From Streptomyces sp. NBC_00775 (lineage in GTDB: Bacteria > Actinomycetota > Actinomycetes > Streptomycetales > Streptomycetaceae): a stretch of 64,000 nt of DNA. The translations under genes were made by a program, and so were the position numbers. A model generated the notes under the pieces. The model ran no database searches and was not told the origin of the DNA. It saw only the letters and a program-made list of their open reading frames with translations. Positions 27,074 to 34,513 of the stretch are shown one piece after another. The stretch lies in the NCBI RefSeq assembly GCF_036347135.1, contig NZ_CP108938.1, positions 8,618,001 to 8,682,000 of the forward strand, written 5' to 3'. Positions within the stretch are counted from its first letter, which is position 1; the number at the start of each line of letters is the position of its first letter.

Positions 27074-28425
27074 CGCCGTTGCCGCACCGCATGCCGGGCG
27101 TGCTGTTCGACGAGGTCGCCGCCGGATGCGGCGGCGCCGGGGCCCTGCGGCTGCTCGCCCGCGCCGAGCACAGCCGACGCCTCGCCTGCGTGTACGCGGT
27201 GACGGCCGCCGCCCGTGACACCGGGGGCGCCGTGGCCCAGGAGGCCGAGCAGGCGTGGGAGCTGCTCGTCGCCGCCCGGAACGCGGCACCCGACGCCGCG
27301 GCCGCCGTCCTGACCCATCCGTCGGCCGGTCCCGCACTGTTCGGCCTGCTCGCGCGTCTGACCCAACGGCGCGAGGGTGCGCAGCCGCCGGTCCACTGGC
27401 TCACCACGCTCGCCGCCGCGGCGGCCGTCCGCGCCGGGCTGCCCATGCGCGTGAGCTGGCCGGCGGCGGGCCCCTGGGTGGCGCTGCCCTCGCTCGGCCG
27501 GGCCCACTTCCCCGGCGCCCGCCCCGGCGAGCGCGTCGAGGTGCGAGTCGGTGACGACGGCCGTACCCGGATCGCCGTACCCGGATCGGCCCTCGCCCCC
27601 GGCCCGGTCACGGTGCCCAGGGATCCGTACCAGAGCACGGGACGCTGGCGGGGCGCCCACCTGCTGACCGCCCTGGACACCGACGCCCCGCTGCTGCTCG
27701 ACCCCCTGGACCCGTCGTGCTTCCCGCACGCGGAGGGGCGCCCCGGAGACCTCGGCGCCGACGAGGTGCGCCGCTGGGCGTCGGTCGCGCGGGACGCTTG
27801 CCGGCTGCTGCGCGCCGACCACCCGGAGACCTACGCGGAGCTGGCCGCCGGCCCACGGCTCCTGGTGCCGCTGACCGGCACCGCCCGGGGCAGCGTCAGC
27901 GGAAGCAGTGCGGAGACCTTCGGCTGCGTCGCCATGTCGCTGCCCCCGACCGGGACCGTGTTCGCGGTGACGATGGCGCACGAGATGCAGCACAACAAGT
28001 TCGCGGCCCTGCTGCACCTCTTCGACCTGTTCGAGGCGGGCGGCCAGGAGCTGTACTACGCGCCCTGGCGCAGTGACCCGCGCCCGCTGCTGGGGCTCTT
28101 CCACGGGGCGTACGCGCATCTGGGGGTGGCCCAGTTCTGGAACCGGCGCCGCGAGACGGAGCCGGACGCCGCCCTGCGGGCCGCCGCGCACCTCCGGTTC
28201 GCCCGCTGGCGCTCGGCCACCCGGGAGGCGACCCTCGTGCTCCTGGACTCCGGCCGGCTCACCCCGCTCGGGCAGCGGTTCGCCGGGCGGATGCTCGACA
28301 CCCTCGACACCCTGTGCCGGCTGCCGGTGCCGGACCCGGCCCTGCGCCGGGCCGAGGCCGAGGCACGGGCGCACCGCGCGGCCTGGCACGACCGCAACGG
28401 TAGGGCGCCGGCACTGTCCGTGTGA
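27070..28425 (+). CDS. HExxH protein, putative alpha-ketoglutarate-dependent RiPP hydroxylase
   Basis: 451 aa. Translationally coupled to the radical SAM gene by an ATGA overlap. The signature is MAHEMQHNK at about residues 300-308, an HExxH motif followed by a helical C-terminal half. Similar proteins sit in many RiPP clusters. They are now annotated as aKG-HExxH-type peptide beta-hydroxylases, in which the HExxH histidines bind iron rather than zinc (from memory of recent work). The N-terminal 200 residues are Ala-rich and helical and may bind the leader. In this cluster it would hydroxylate a side chain of the FxsA-like peptide, before or after crosslinking. A peptidase role cannot be fully excluded from the motif alone. 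Confidence 0.78.
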   Translation: MTPLPHRMPGVLFDEVAAGCGGAGALRLLARAEHSRRLACVYAVTAAARDTGGAVAQEAEQAWELLVAARNAAPDAAAAVLTHPSAGPALFGLLARLTQRREGAQPPVHWLTTLAAAAAVRAGLPMRVSWPAAGPWVALPSLGRAHFPGARPGERVEVRVGDDGRTRIAVPGSALAPGPVTVPRDPYQSTGRWRGAHLLTALDTDAPLLLDPLDPSCFPHAEGRPGDLGADEVRRWASVARDACRLLRADHPETYAELAAGPRLLVPLTGTARGSVSGSSAETFGCVAMSLPPTGTVFAVTMAHEMQHNKFAALLHLFDLFEAGGQELYYAPWRSDPRPLLGLFHGAYAHLGVAQFWNRRRETEPDAALRAAAHLRFARWRSATREATLVLLDSGRLTPLGQRFAGRMLDTLDTLCRLPVPDPALRRAEAEARAHRAAWHDRNGRAPALSV

Positions 28426-28895
28426 CGACGACCAGCCGCCCCGGACTGCTGAGCAGTACTTCGGGCTTGTCGAACGCTGCCAGCCAACGGCGGGACCTGC
28501 CACGGCAATGACACATAAGTCGGTTCGCCGCTTCTGCGGCCCAGCGAAATCCGTGGTGGACAACCCGGCAGCCCGCGCTCCCGTGGCCTACGTCATCTGG
28601 TGCGCCTTCGCCCCCTGCCTCAACCCACCAAGTCGAAGTCCGAGTGGGCCGGGCCAAGAATCTCTTTGGCGCCGTAGAGGTGGTTCGTCTCCCGGCGACC
28701 GCCTGACGCGGACGGCTCATGCACAGGAGCGAATTCCACCCGTAAGGCTGCCTCCATGGCCGCAACCGAGCCGCTCGCCAGCCTCCGGTTTCTGCGTTCG
28801 GTGCACCGGGCCGCGGTGAATGGTCTCTGCGCGAACCGGGCGGTCGATGCTCTGTTCCGTTTCGTCACAGAGCGCTCGGGGGACCCGTTCGAACT
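28426..28895. other. 470-bp intergenic stretch, no gene seen
   Basis: Follows the HExxH gene and marks the change from ordered operons to the accessory region. A 107-codon frame from 28756 has no recognisable motifs and overlaps the next gene out of frame. On the minus strand a short frame ends in GAKEILGPAHSDFDLVG, which looks protein-like but could not be assigned. No clear terminator or repeat. Confidence 0.4.
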
Positions 28896-29309
28896 ATGGG
28901 TGACTACAGTGAGAGCATTACCGTGCACGTGCCCTCGGACCGGCTCTTCGCCTACCTGTCCGATGTGCAGCATCTGCATTCCTACATGCCGCGGCTCAGG
29001 GCAGCGCGCCCTCACGACGGCGACAAGGTCACCGTCACCGCCCACATCGAACCCGTTGATGCGCCGGAACAGGACGTGACCAGTGAGGCGTGGGTGACAG
29101 TGGTCGAGGACGGCAAGAGCCTGGAGTGGGGTGCGCCGGGGCCGCACGACTATCACGGGCAGCTGCACGTGAGCCCAGGTGAGACCGCCGATACCTGCCG
29201 CCTCACCGTGGAGCTGCATACCGAGCACACGGAAGGCGAGCAGATCGGCCACGGCCTCGACAAGGCATTGCGCGGCATTAAGCAGGCGGTGGAAGACGCT
29301 GAACGCTGA
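28896..29309 (+). CDS. SRPBCC (START-like) family protein
   Basis: 137 aa. The N-terminal SESITVHVPSDRLFAYLSDV and the alternating beta pattern up to LSVELHT-like strands, with a long C-terminal helix (DKALRGIKQAVEDAER), fit the helix-grip SRPBCC/polyketide-cyclase-like fold, which binds hydrophobic ligands. The ligand is unknown. The ribosome site is weak (GGGGGA about 12 nt upstream). It stands alone between non-coding DNA and a convergent hypothetical gene. Confidence 0.78.
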   Translation: MGDYSESITVHVPSDRLFAYLSDVQHLHSYMPRLRAARPHDGDKVTVTAHIEPVDAPEQDVTSEAWVTVVEDGKSLEWGAPGPHDYHGQLHVSPGETADTCRLTVELHTEHTEGEQIGHGLDKALRGIKQAVEDAER

Positions 29310-29380
29310 CACCGCTTCAGCACGGGGACGATCCGTCGGCGTCGGCGGCTCGAGAGCGATCTCATGACCATCTTCCCGGC

Positions 29381-30088
29381 CTACAGGTCGGTACCGGCGT
29401 TGCCATCGTCGCTCGAAGAGTCTCGCTGCTTGGTCCCACCCTGAGCGGAAGCGTCCTTCTCCTGCTTGTCCAAGAGCTCCAAGAGCGCAGCGTCTGCCTT
29501 TTGCTGATCCTCCTTCGTCAGTTCAAGAGGTGCGTTGTTGCAGACGGCGTACCGGTCGGGATCAATGATGTTGGTGGTCCTCAACGTGAACGTCAGAAGC
29601 GGGCGCCACCCCTTGCGGTGGCCAACCCTCACTTGAATTTGGACCTTGTAGTCACGGGCCTCCGGAAGGAGCCCGGGAAACGGTGCCTCGAACTCGATGA
29701 AAAGTTGTTGAGCTTCTCTGCCGGCCACAACGAATCCGGCCGGCAACTTCAGTTCCTCGTCCGGTCCGGGTTGGAGACGAGGCGGCGAAGACATCCACAA
29801 GAGCGGTAGATGAGAGGCGGGCTCATCAGGGAAGGTGAGCCTGAGATCCTGCACAACTATCGGTTTGGCGCCGGTGTTGTGAAGGACGAGCGGAAGCCGC
29901 AGGCGAACCAGAGAGTAGTTGAAAATCGCTGCAAAGGAGTGCGGCTCCCATGTCTTCAGGCGCCCTTGTCTGGCATTGATCCACCAGAATGAGGAGACCG
30001 TGAAGACCAATGCGCAGGCCGACACGACGGCGGCGCCGGTAATCGATGAGGACGCATTCTGAACAGCAACGGTCATCAACGGGGACAC
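29381..30088 (-). CDS. hypothetical membrane-anchored protein
   Basis: 235 aa, no family recognised. One N-terminal membrane helix (about residues 15-37, ending in FWWINARQG) precedes a beta-rich domain (about 50-185) with an Ig-like feel (LPLVLHNTGAKPIVVQDLRL). A charged, Gln/Lys/Asp-rich and probably disordered tail of about 45 residues follows. A GTG at 30088 and an ATG four codons later are both possible starts; neither has a clear ribosome site. Codon usage is less GC-extreme than its neighbours, in keeping with acquired DNA. Confidence 0.62.
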   Translation of the reverse strand: MSPLMTVAVQNASSSITGAAVVSACALVFTVSSFWWINARQGRLKTWEPHSFAAIFNYSLVRLRLPLVLHNTGAKPIVVQDLRLTFPDEPASHLPLLWMSSPPRLQPGPDEELKLPAGFVVAGREAQQLFIEFEAPFPGLLPEARDYKVQIQVRVGHRKGWRPLLTFTLRTTNIIDPDRYAVCNNAPLELTKEDQQKADAALLELLDKQEKDASAQGGTKQRDSSSDDGNAGTDL

Positions 30089-30120
30089 ACATTCAGTGTG
30101 CCAGCCTCAGGATGGCCACG

Positions 30121-30543
30121 CTAAACGTCGCCGAGGAGGTGCCTCAGCAGCGCGTCCGAGTCGATGTGCTCGGACTCGGATCCGCTGGGTACGAGTGTCT
30201 CTGTCTCCCGCAGGAACCTTTTGATGTCCTGCGTCGGAACTTCGAGCAAGGCCACACCACTGGGCGGCTTGAGGACGATGTACACAGCACCACAGTCGCG
30301 CTCGCCAGCCGGCCAGATCTGAACGTCTCCCTCGCCGACGGGGCCCTTCAGGCCGTCGATCAGCAGATCGCGTCCAATGATCCATTCCACCGCCTCATCG
30401 CTTTCGTCCACGGTGAACGCGACACGAACGGCATAAGGATCACTGAGCTCGTACCGCAGCCTCATACGTATGGGCAGGGACATTTCCTGCGAGACGACAA
30501 GCTGTACAGGTAGACCCCGCATCACGGTTCTCATTGACTTCAT
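30121..30543 (-). CDS. SsgA-like sporulation/cell-division regulator
   Basis: 140 aa, normal length for SsgA-like proteins (SALPs). The diagnostic core is RLRYELSDPYAVRVAF, followed by VEWIIGRDLLIDGL, DVQIWP and LLEVPTQDIKRFL. SALPs are found in sporulating actinomycetes and control septum placement and spore maturation. The ATG at 30543 has AGGAG 8 nt upstream, which decides the start; upstream in-frame sequence is unrelated. It lies 158 bp downstream of a small secreted-protein gene on the same strand. A truncated relative occurs at 47794-48135 in the same kind of setting. Confidence 0.88.
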   Translation of the reverse strand: MKSMRTVMRGLPVQLVVSQEMSLPIRMRLRYELSDPYAVRVAFTVDESDEAVEWIIGRDLLIDGLKGPVGEGDVQIWPAGERDCGAVYIVLKPPSGVALLEVPTQDIKRFLRETETLVPSGSESEHIDSDALLRHLLGDV

Positions 30544-30701
30544 GGGTTCGCTCCTGGCGCCTCGAGCCATATGGGGATGGTTGCGGCGGGACCGGTGGCG
30601 GACGGCACGAGAGCGCTCGCGGGAGCTACATCTCGCGCTGTCGCCGGGGGCATCGCAGGGATGCAGGCAACCTCGGTTGTCTGGCAAGAGCCATGTTCGT
30701 G

Positions 30702-31019
30702 TCAGAGGCCGCTGCCCTGGTCCGGGCGGTGGCCGTCACCACGGTCCCGGCGGTAGTCGTGGTCGCGGTCCGAGCGGTATGCGTGGTCACTGTCCCGGCA
30801 GCAGTCGTGATCGCGGCCCGACCGGCGGTCGTCGCTCCGGTCCCAGTTGTGCTCATCGCCGCCGCCCGAGCGGTGGTTGTCGGCCGCGACACCGACAGCC
30901 GGGTGCTGGACATGCTCGGACACCGCAGCCGACGCGGTACCCCCGGCACCGACTACGGCTCCGCCCGCCACCACCATGGAGGTGATAGCGATACACATGT
31001 GCTTTGTCAGGTTACTCAC
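30702..31019 (-). CDS. small secreted Asp/Arg/His-rich protein
   Basis: 105 aa. GTG start with AAGGAGA 7 nt upstream (decisive). Residues 1-31 form a Sec signal peptide ending in GAGGTASA. The mature part is very hydrophilic, with repeated Asp-Arg-Asp-His-like units (SDRDHDYRRDRGDG) and a single CC pair. It is not recognised as a known family. The composition suggests metal or polyanion binding, or simply a disordered surface peptide. It is followed by the SsgA-like gene, and two TTCCATACG-type palindromes lie 160-210 bp upstream. Confidence 0.68.
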   Translation of the reverse strand: MSNLTKHMCIAITSMVVAGGAVVGAGGTASAAVSEHVQHPAVGVAADNHRSGGGDEHNWDRSDDRRSGRDHDCCRDSDHAYRSDRDHDYRRDRGDGHRPDQGSGL

Positions 31020-31179
31020 GGGTTTTCTCCTTCGAGCCAGAGCAATCCGCCAGTGCAACGGGTGCTCCTGTTGCTGGTGCAGTTCGTGGGGCGCTGTTGG
31101 CCGCTCCGTGCGGGCCCGGTCGGCTCTGCACTGCGTCACCGAGCGCGAGAGAAGCCGCTTCCGCAGCTAGGCCCCAAGG

Positions 31180-31229
31180 TTCCATACGTCGTACGGAACT
31201 ACTCTTCGAGTAAACCATACAGCGTATGG
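31180..31229. promoter_or_regulatory. paired palindromic operators (TTCCATACGNCGTATGGAA type), site pair 1
   Basis: First site 31180-31198, TTCCATACGTCGTACGGAA (one arm mismatch). Second site 31215-31229, CCATACAGCGTATGG. The centres are about 33 bp apart, close to three helical turns. The same palindrome recurs at 39200, 45329-45466 and 48291-48343. Here it lies upstream of the small secreted-protein gene. Likely binding sites for the TetR paralogs at 39211 and 45463. Symmetry is seen directly; the binding protein is inferred. Confidence 0.7.
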
Positions 31230-31586
31230 AAATGCGACTGTGAAGTTCCGTCGGCCTAGGGGTGTTGATCGGGGCCCCAGGTAAGAGACGGCCTCGACTC
31301 ACGCGAAGCCCCACGACCTCGAGGTATCTCTGCACCAGTCGAGGCGTGCGTGCGTGGAGCCAGATCACCAACTCCGGTGCCGTCTGGTCCGCTGCCGCGT
31401 TCGCGGACGTGACGGCAGGAAAAGATGCGCTCCTCGCCTACGCCCTCATCGAACTGCCCCTCCAGGCGCTCACTCTCCGCATGACACGCGGCACCTCATG
31501 ATCACCCGGGCTGCAGCCACTCGTTGATGGCCGCTAGGAGGACGGTCGCTTCCAGAAAGTTCATCACAGCCACCCCGGGCAGGGGA
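31230..31586. other. non-coding stretch between secreted-protein unit and catabolic operon
   Basis: About 360 bp with no supported gene. A short rightward frame (31262-31501) and a leftward frame reading MNFLEATVLLAAINEWLQPG near 31550 are open but too short to assign. The leftward one may be the eroded end of an older gene. Confidence 0.4.
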
Positions 31587-31624
31587 GAAAAAATGAGCGC
31601 CGGTACTCAGGAGAGCACCGGCGC
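31587..31624 (-). terminator. Rho-independent terminator of the catabolic operon
   Basis: An 8-bp perfect stem (GCGCCGGT at 31597-31604, ACCGGCGC at 31617-31624), read on the minus strand, is followed by CATTTTTTC, a true U-run that is uncommon in Streptomyces. It lies about 90 bp after the nitroreductase stop. The stem sequence resembles the hairpin at 40793-40824. Confidence 0.75.
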
Positions 31625-31712
31625 CCACGGCATGGCACCTCTCACTTCTACCCCGACCACTCTCGGGCTGATCGGACTTCGGATCCCGTGCGACCAGGCG
31701 GCTGCAGTGCCG

Positions 31713-32336
31713 TCAGGCCCAGGCGAGGGCGTGCTCGACGGGCACGCGGGGCAGCCGCGGGAACCACGGGTCGGCACCGGGGTGACCGATGTTGACCACC
31801 AGATGCGAGCGCCAGCCGGCACCGGCGAAGAACTCCTCGTCCACGCCGGCCTTGTCGAAGCCCGCCATGGGACCGGCCGCGAATCCCGCCGCACGGACCG
31901 CGAGCAGGAAGACCCCGGTTTGCAGTGCCGAGTTGTAGGCCGCGATGCTCTCGCGCGCGTCGATCTGGTCGGCGAACGCCGCTCGCAGCAAGTCCCCACG
32001 GGCCGGGAAGACGGTCGGCATCTGCTCGTGGAAGTCGAGGTCGTACGCCAGGACCGCCACGGCCGGCGCACTGAGCGTCTTGGCCCTGTTGCCCTCGTCG
32101 AGATGCCGGACGAGTCGCTCCTTGCCCTCTCGGGTCCGCACGAAGAGCACGCGCAGAGGCTGGCCGTTGGCGGCGCTCGGCGACCAGCGGGCGAGTTCCC
32201 AGATCATGGTCAGTTCGTCGTCGGCAACGGCCACCTCGGCGAAGGTGTTCGCGGTGCGGGCCTCGGTGAACAGCACCTTTCGTCCGGCGTCGTCGAGGAC
32301 ATCGAGGGCCTGCGGTTCGCGGTCGGTCATGCTCAT
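31713..32336 (-). CDS. nitroreductase-family oxidoreductase (RutE/HadB-like)
   Basis: 207 aa. The pattern WSPSAANGQPLRVLFVRT with a downstream RSHLVVNIGHPGADPWFPRLPR fits the FMN-dependent nitroreductase fold, and within it the RutE/HadB group that reduces malonic semialdehyde or works on quinones. Several clustered ATGs occur at the start; the one giving MSMTDREP has AAGAGAGA upstream. It is the last gene of the leftward operon and is separated from the acetoacetyl-CoA synthetase gene by 142 bp that carry a strong hairpin, so its expression may be lower than that of its neighbours. It may reduce an aldehyde or enone product of the pathway. Confidence 0.8.
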   Translation of the reverse strand: MSMTDREPQALDVLDDAGRKVLFTEARTANTFAEVAVADDELTMIWELARWSPSAANGQPLRVLFVRTREGKERLVRHLDEGNRAKTLSAPAVAVLAYDLDFHEQMPTVFPARGDLLRAAFADQIDARESIAAYNSALQTGVFLLAVRAAGFAAGPMAGFDKAGVDEEFFAGAGWRSHLVVNIGHPGADPWFPRLPRVPVEHALAWA

Positions 32337-32361
32337 CATTTCTCTCTTACTTCGGTGGTGT

Positions 32362-32396
32362 GTGGTGCCGGGGCGGGTTGACCGCCCCGGCACCAC
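32362..32396. terminator. 15-bp intra-operon hairpin
   Basis: A perfect 15-bp stem (32362-32376 with 32382-32396) and a 5-nt loop lie between the acetoacetyl-CoA synthetase stop and the nitroreductase start. There is no T-run. It may act as a partial terminator or protect the mRNA end. Confidence 0.6.
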
Positions 32397-32478
32397 CCCG
32401 TGGGGACGGGGTTTACGGAGCCGGGCAGGGCACAAGGACCCGGTGCTGTCACGTGCGCCTGTGGTCCCCTGGCCGACG

Positions 32479-34497
32479 TCATGTGTCGTGTGCTGACCGC
32501 TTGTTCCGCTCCGCGCCCAGGAGGGCGAAGTAGGCGATCAGGTCGGGATTGTCGACCGTCTCGGGGTTCAGGACCTGCTCGGCAGGGGCACCCTGGAGCA
32601 GGCGCTTGACGGGAACCTCGAGCTTCTTGCCGGTCTTCGTGTGCGGCAGGGCCCCTACGGCGAGGATCTCGTCGGGGACGTGGCGGGGTGAGGCGCCGGT
32701 GCGGATCGCGTCGCGGATCCGGACGCGCAAGGAGTCGTCCAGGGCGACCCCGTCGGCGAGGACCACGAAGAGCGGCATCCAGTAGCCACCGTCGGGTTCC
32801 TCCGCACCGATGACGAGAGCCTCGGTGATCTCGGGGAGGCGTTCGACGACGTCGTGGATGTCGGCACTGCCCAGGCGCACGCCGTTGCGGTTGAGGGTGG
32901 CGTCGGAGCGGCCGTGGACGATCACCGAGCCGTGCGAGGTGAGTGTGATCCAGTCGCCGTGCCGCCACACACCGGGGTAGGCGCCGAAGTAGGCGTCGCG
33001 GTAGCGGCTGCCGTCGGGGTCGTTCCAGAAGTACAGCGGCATGGACGGCATGGGCCGGGTGACGACCAGTTCGCCGACCTGGTCGAGGACAGGGGTGCCC
33101 GTCGCGTCGTAGGCGGCCAGGGCCACGCCGAGGCTGGGGGCGGACAGCTCCCCCGCCCAGACGGGGGTCGTGGAGGCGCTGCCGGCGAAGCCGGAGACGA
33201 TGTCCGTGCCGCCGCTGGTGGAGGCCAACTGGACGTCGGCGCCCACGTGGTCGCGGACCCAGGGGTAGGCGGAGGCGGGCAGCGCGGAGCCGGTGCAGCC
33301 GACGACGCGGATGGCCGACAGGTCGTGCACGGAGGGTTCGATGCCCAGCTTGGCCATGGTCAGCAGGTACTGAGGACTGGTGCCGAAGACGGTGACCCTG
33401 TGGCGTGCCGCCAGCTCCCACAGGACATCCGGACGCGCCTGCGGTACCGGGCTGCCGTCGTAGGTGCAGGTGGTGGCACCCGTCAGCAGGGTGGAGACGA
33501 CCAGGTTCCACATCATCCAGTGGGTGGTGGTGTACCACAGCAGGCGGTCCCCGGTGCCCAGATCGGTGTGCAGACCGAGGGTTTTGAGGTGTTCGAGCAG
33601 GACCCCGCCGTGCCCGTGGACGATGCCCTTGGGCAGTCCGGTGGTGCCGGAGGAGAAGACGACCCACAGGGGGTGGTCGAACGGCACTGGGGCGATGGTG
33701 AGGTACTCGACACGGCTGACCGCGTCCTCCCAGGGAACCGTCAGCCCCGACTCCCCGCCCTCGGGCCACGCAAGGCCCACGTGGTCCACAAGCACCGTGG
33801 CCTTCACCGTCGGCAGGGCGGCGGCGAGTTCGAGCGAGGCGGCGCGGCGGTCGTGGGTGGCGCCGTTGAAGAGGTAGCCGTCAGCGGTGATGAGCACCGT
33901 GGGTTCGAGCTGGGCGAAGCGGTCGGCGGCGGCCTTGGGTGCGTAGTCCTGGCCGCACACCGACCACACCGCGCCCAGGCTTGCGGTGGCGAGGAAGGCG
34001 ATGACGGCATGGGGGGTGTTGGGCAGATAGCCCACCACCCGGTCGCCCTGTCCGACGCCCAGGTCGCGCAGGCTGGCAGCGACGGAGGCGACCCGGCCGC
34101 GCAGTTCCCGGCCCGTGATCTCATAGCCGGCCCCGGTTTCGTCCAGGGCGGTGATCGCGGGAGCATCGGGCTGCAGGTTGCGCAGCGCGTGATGGACGTA
34201 GTTGAGCGTGGCGCCGGGGAACCAGCGGGCGCCGGGCATGGTCTCCTCGGCCAGCACCCGCTCGTACTCAGTCGTCGCGTCGATGCCGAAGTACTCCCAC
34301 ACCGCGGCCCAGAACCCTTCGAGGTCGGTGACGGACCACTGGTACAGGGCTCGGTAGTCCGTGGGCTCCTGGATCCCTTCGGCGTCCCGGTGCCGGGCCG
34401 CCCATCGGGCGAAGTCCGCGATGCGGCTACGGGCGGCCGACTTCGGGTCGGGAGTGAAGAAAGGTTCCGTATACGGCTCAGGGTGCGGGGTGGTCAT
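32479..34497 (-). CDS. aacS: acetoacetate-CoA ligase
   Basis: 672 aa, full family length. The N-terminus with WSVTDLEGFWAAVWEYF is typical of acetoacetyl-CoA synthetases. The AMP-binding motif VFSSGTTGLPKGIVHGHGG lies near residue 277, TSGGTDIVSGF in the middle, and KTGKKLEVPVKRLL at the end. It activates acetoacetate with ATP and CoA in the cytoplasm. In this operon acetoacetate could arise from cleavage by the FAH-family hydrolase, as in homogentisate breakdown, so the enzyme would return the product to central metabolism. It lies 16 bp after the hydroxylase gene. Confidence 0.92.
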   Translation of the reverse strand: MTTPHPEPYTEPFFTPDPKSAARSRIADFARWAARHRDAEGIQEPTDYRALYQWSVTDLEGFWAAVWEYFGIDATTEYERVLAEETMPGARWFPGATLNYVHHALRNLQPDAPAITALDETGAGYEITGRELRGRVASVAASLRDLGVGQGDRVVGYLPNTPHAVIAFLATASLGAVWSVCGQDYAPKAAADRFAQLEPTVLITADGYLFNGATHDRRAASLELAAALPTVKATVLVDHVGLAWPEGGESGLTVPWEDAVSRVEYLTIAPVPFDHPLWVVFSSGTTGLPKGIVHGHGGVLLEHLKTLGLHTDLGTGDRLLWYTTTHWMMWNLVVSTLLTGATTCTYDGSPVPQARPDVLWELAARHRVTVFGTSPQYLLTMAKLGIEPSVHDLSAIRVVGCTGSALPASAYPWVRDHVGADVQLASTSGGTDIVSGFAGSASTTPVWAGELSAPSLGVALAAYDATGTPVLDQVGELVVTRPMPSMPLYFWNDPDGSRYRDAYFGAYPGVWRHGDWITLTSHGSVIVHGRSDATLNRNGVRLGSADIHDVVERLPEITEALVIGAEEPDGGYWMPLFVVLADGVALDDSLRVRIRDAIRTGASPRHVPDEILAVGALPHTKTGKKLEVPVKRLLQGAPAEQVLNPETVDNPDLIAYFALLGAERNKRSAHDT

Positions 34498-34513
34498 GGT
34501 GTGGTGCTCCTCG

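Noticed and set aside
28756..29079. 107-codon frame before and inside the SRPBCC gene
   Set aside because: It overlaps the SRPBCC gene out of frame and shows no motif or codon-position bias of its own.
30534..31259. Long rightward frame opposite the secreted-protein gene
   Set aside because: It is the mirror of the repetitive Asp/Arg-rich gene. The leftward frame has a perfect ribosome site and signal peptide, so the rightward one is a shadow.
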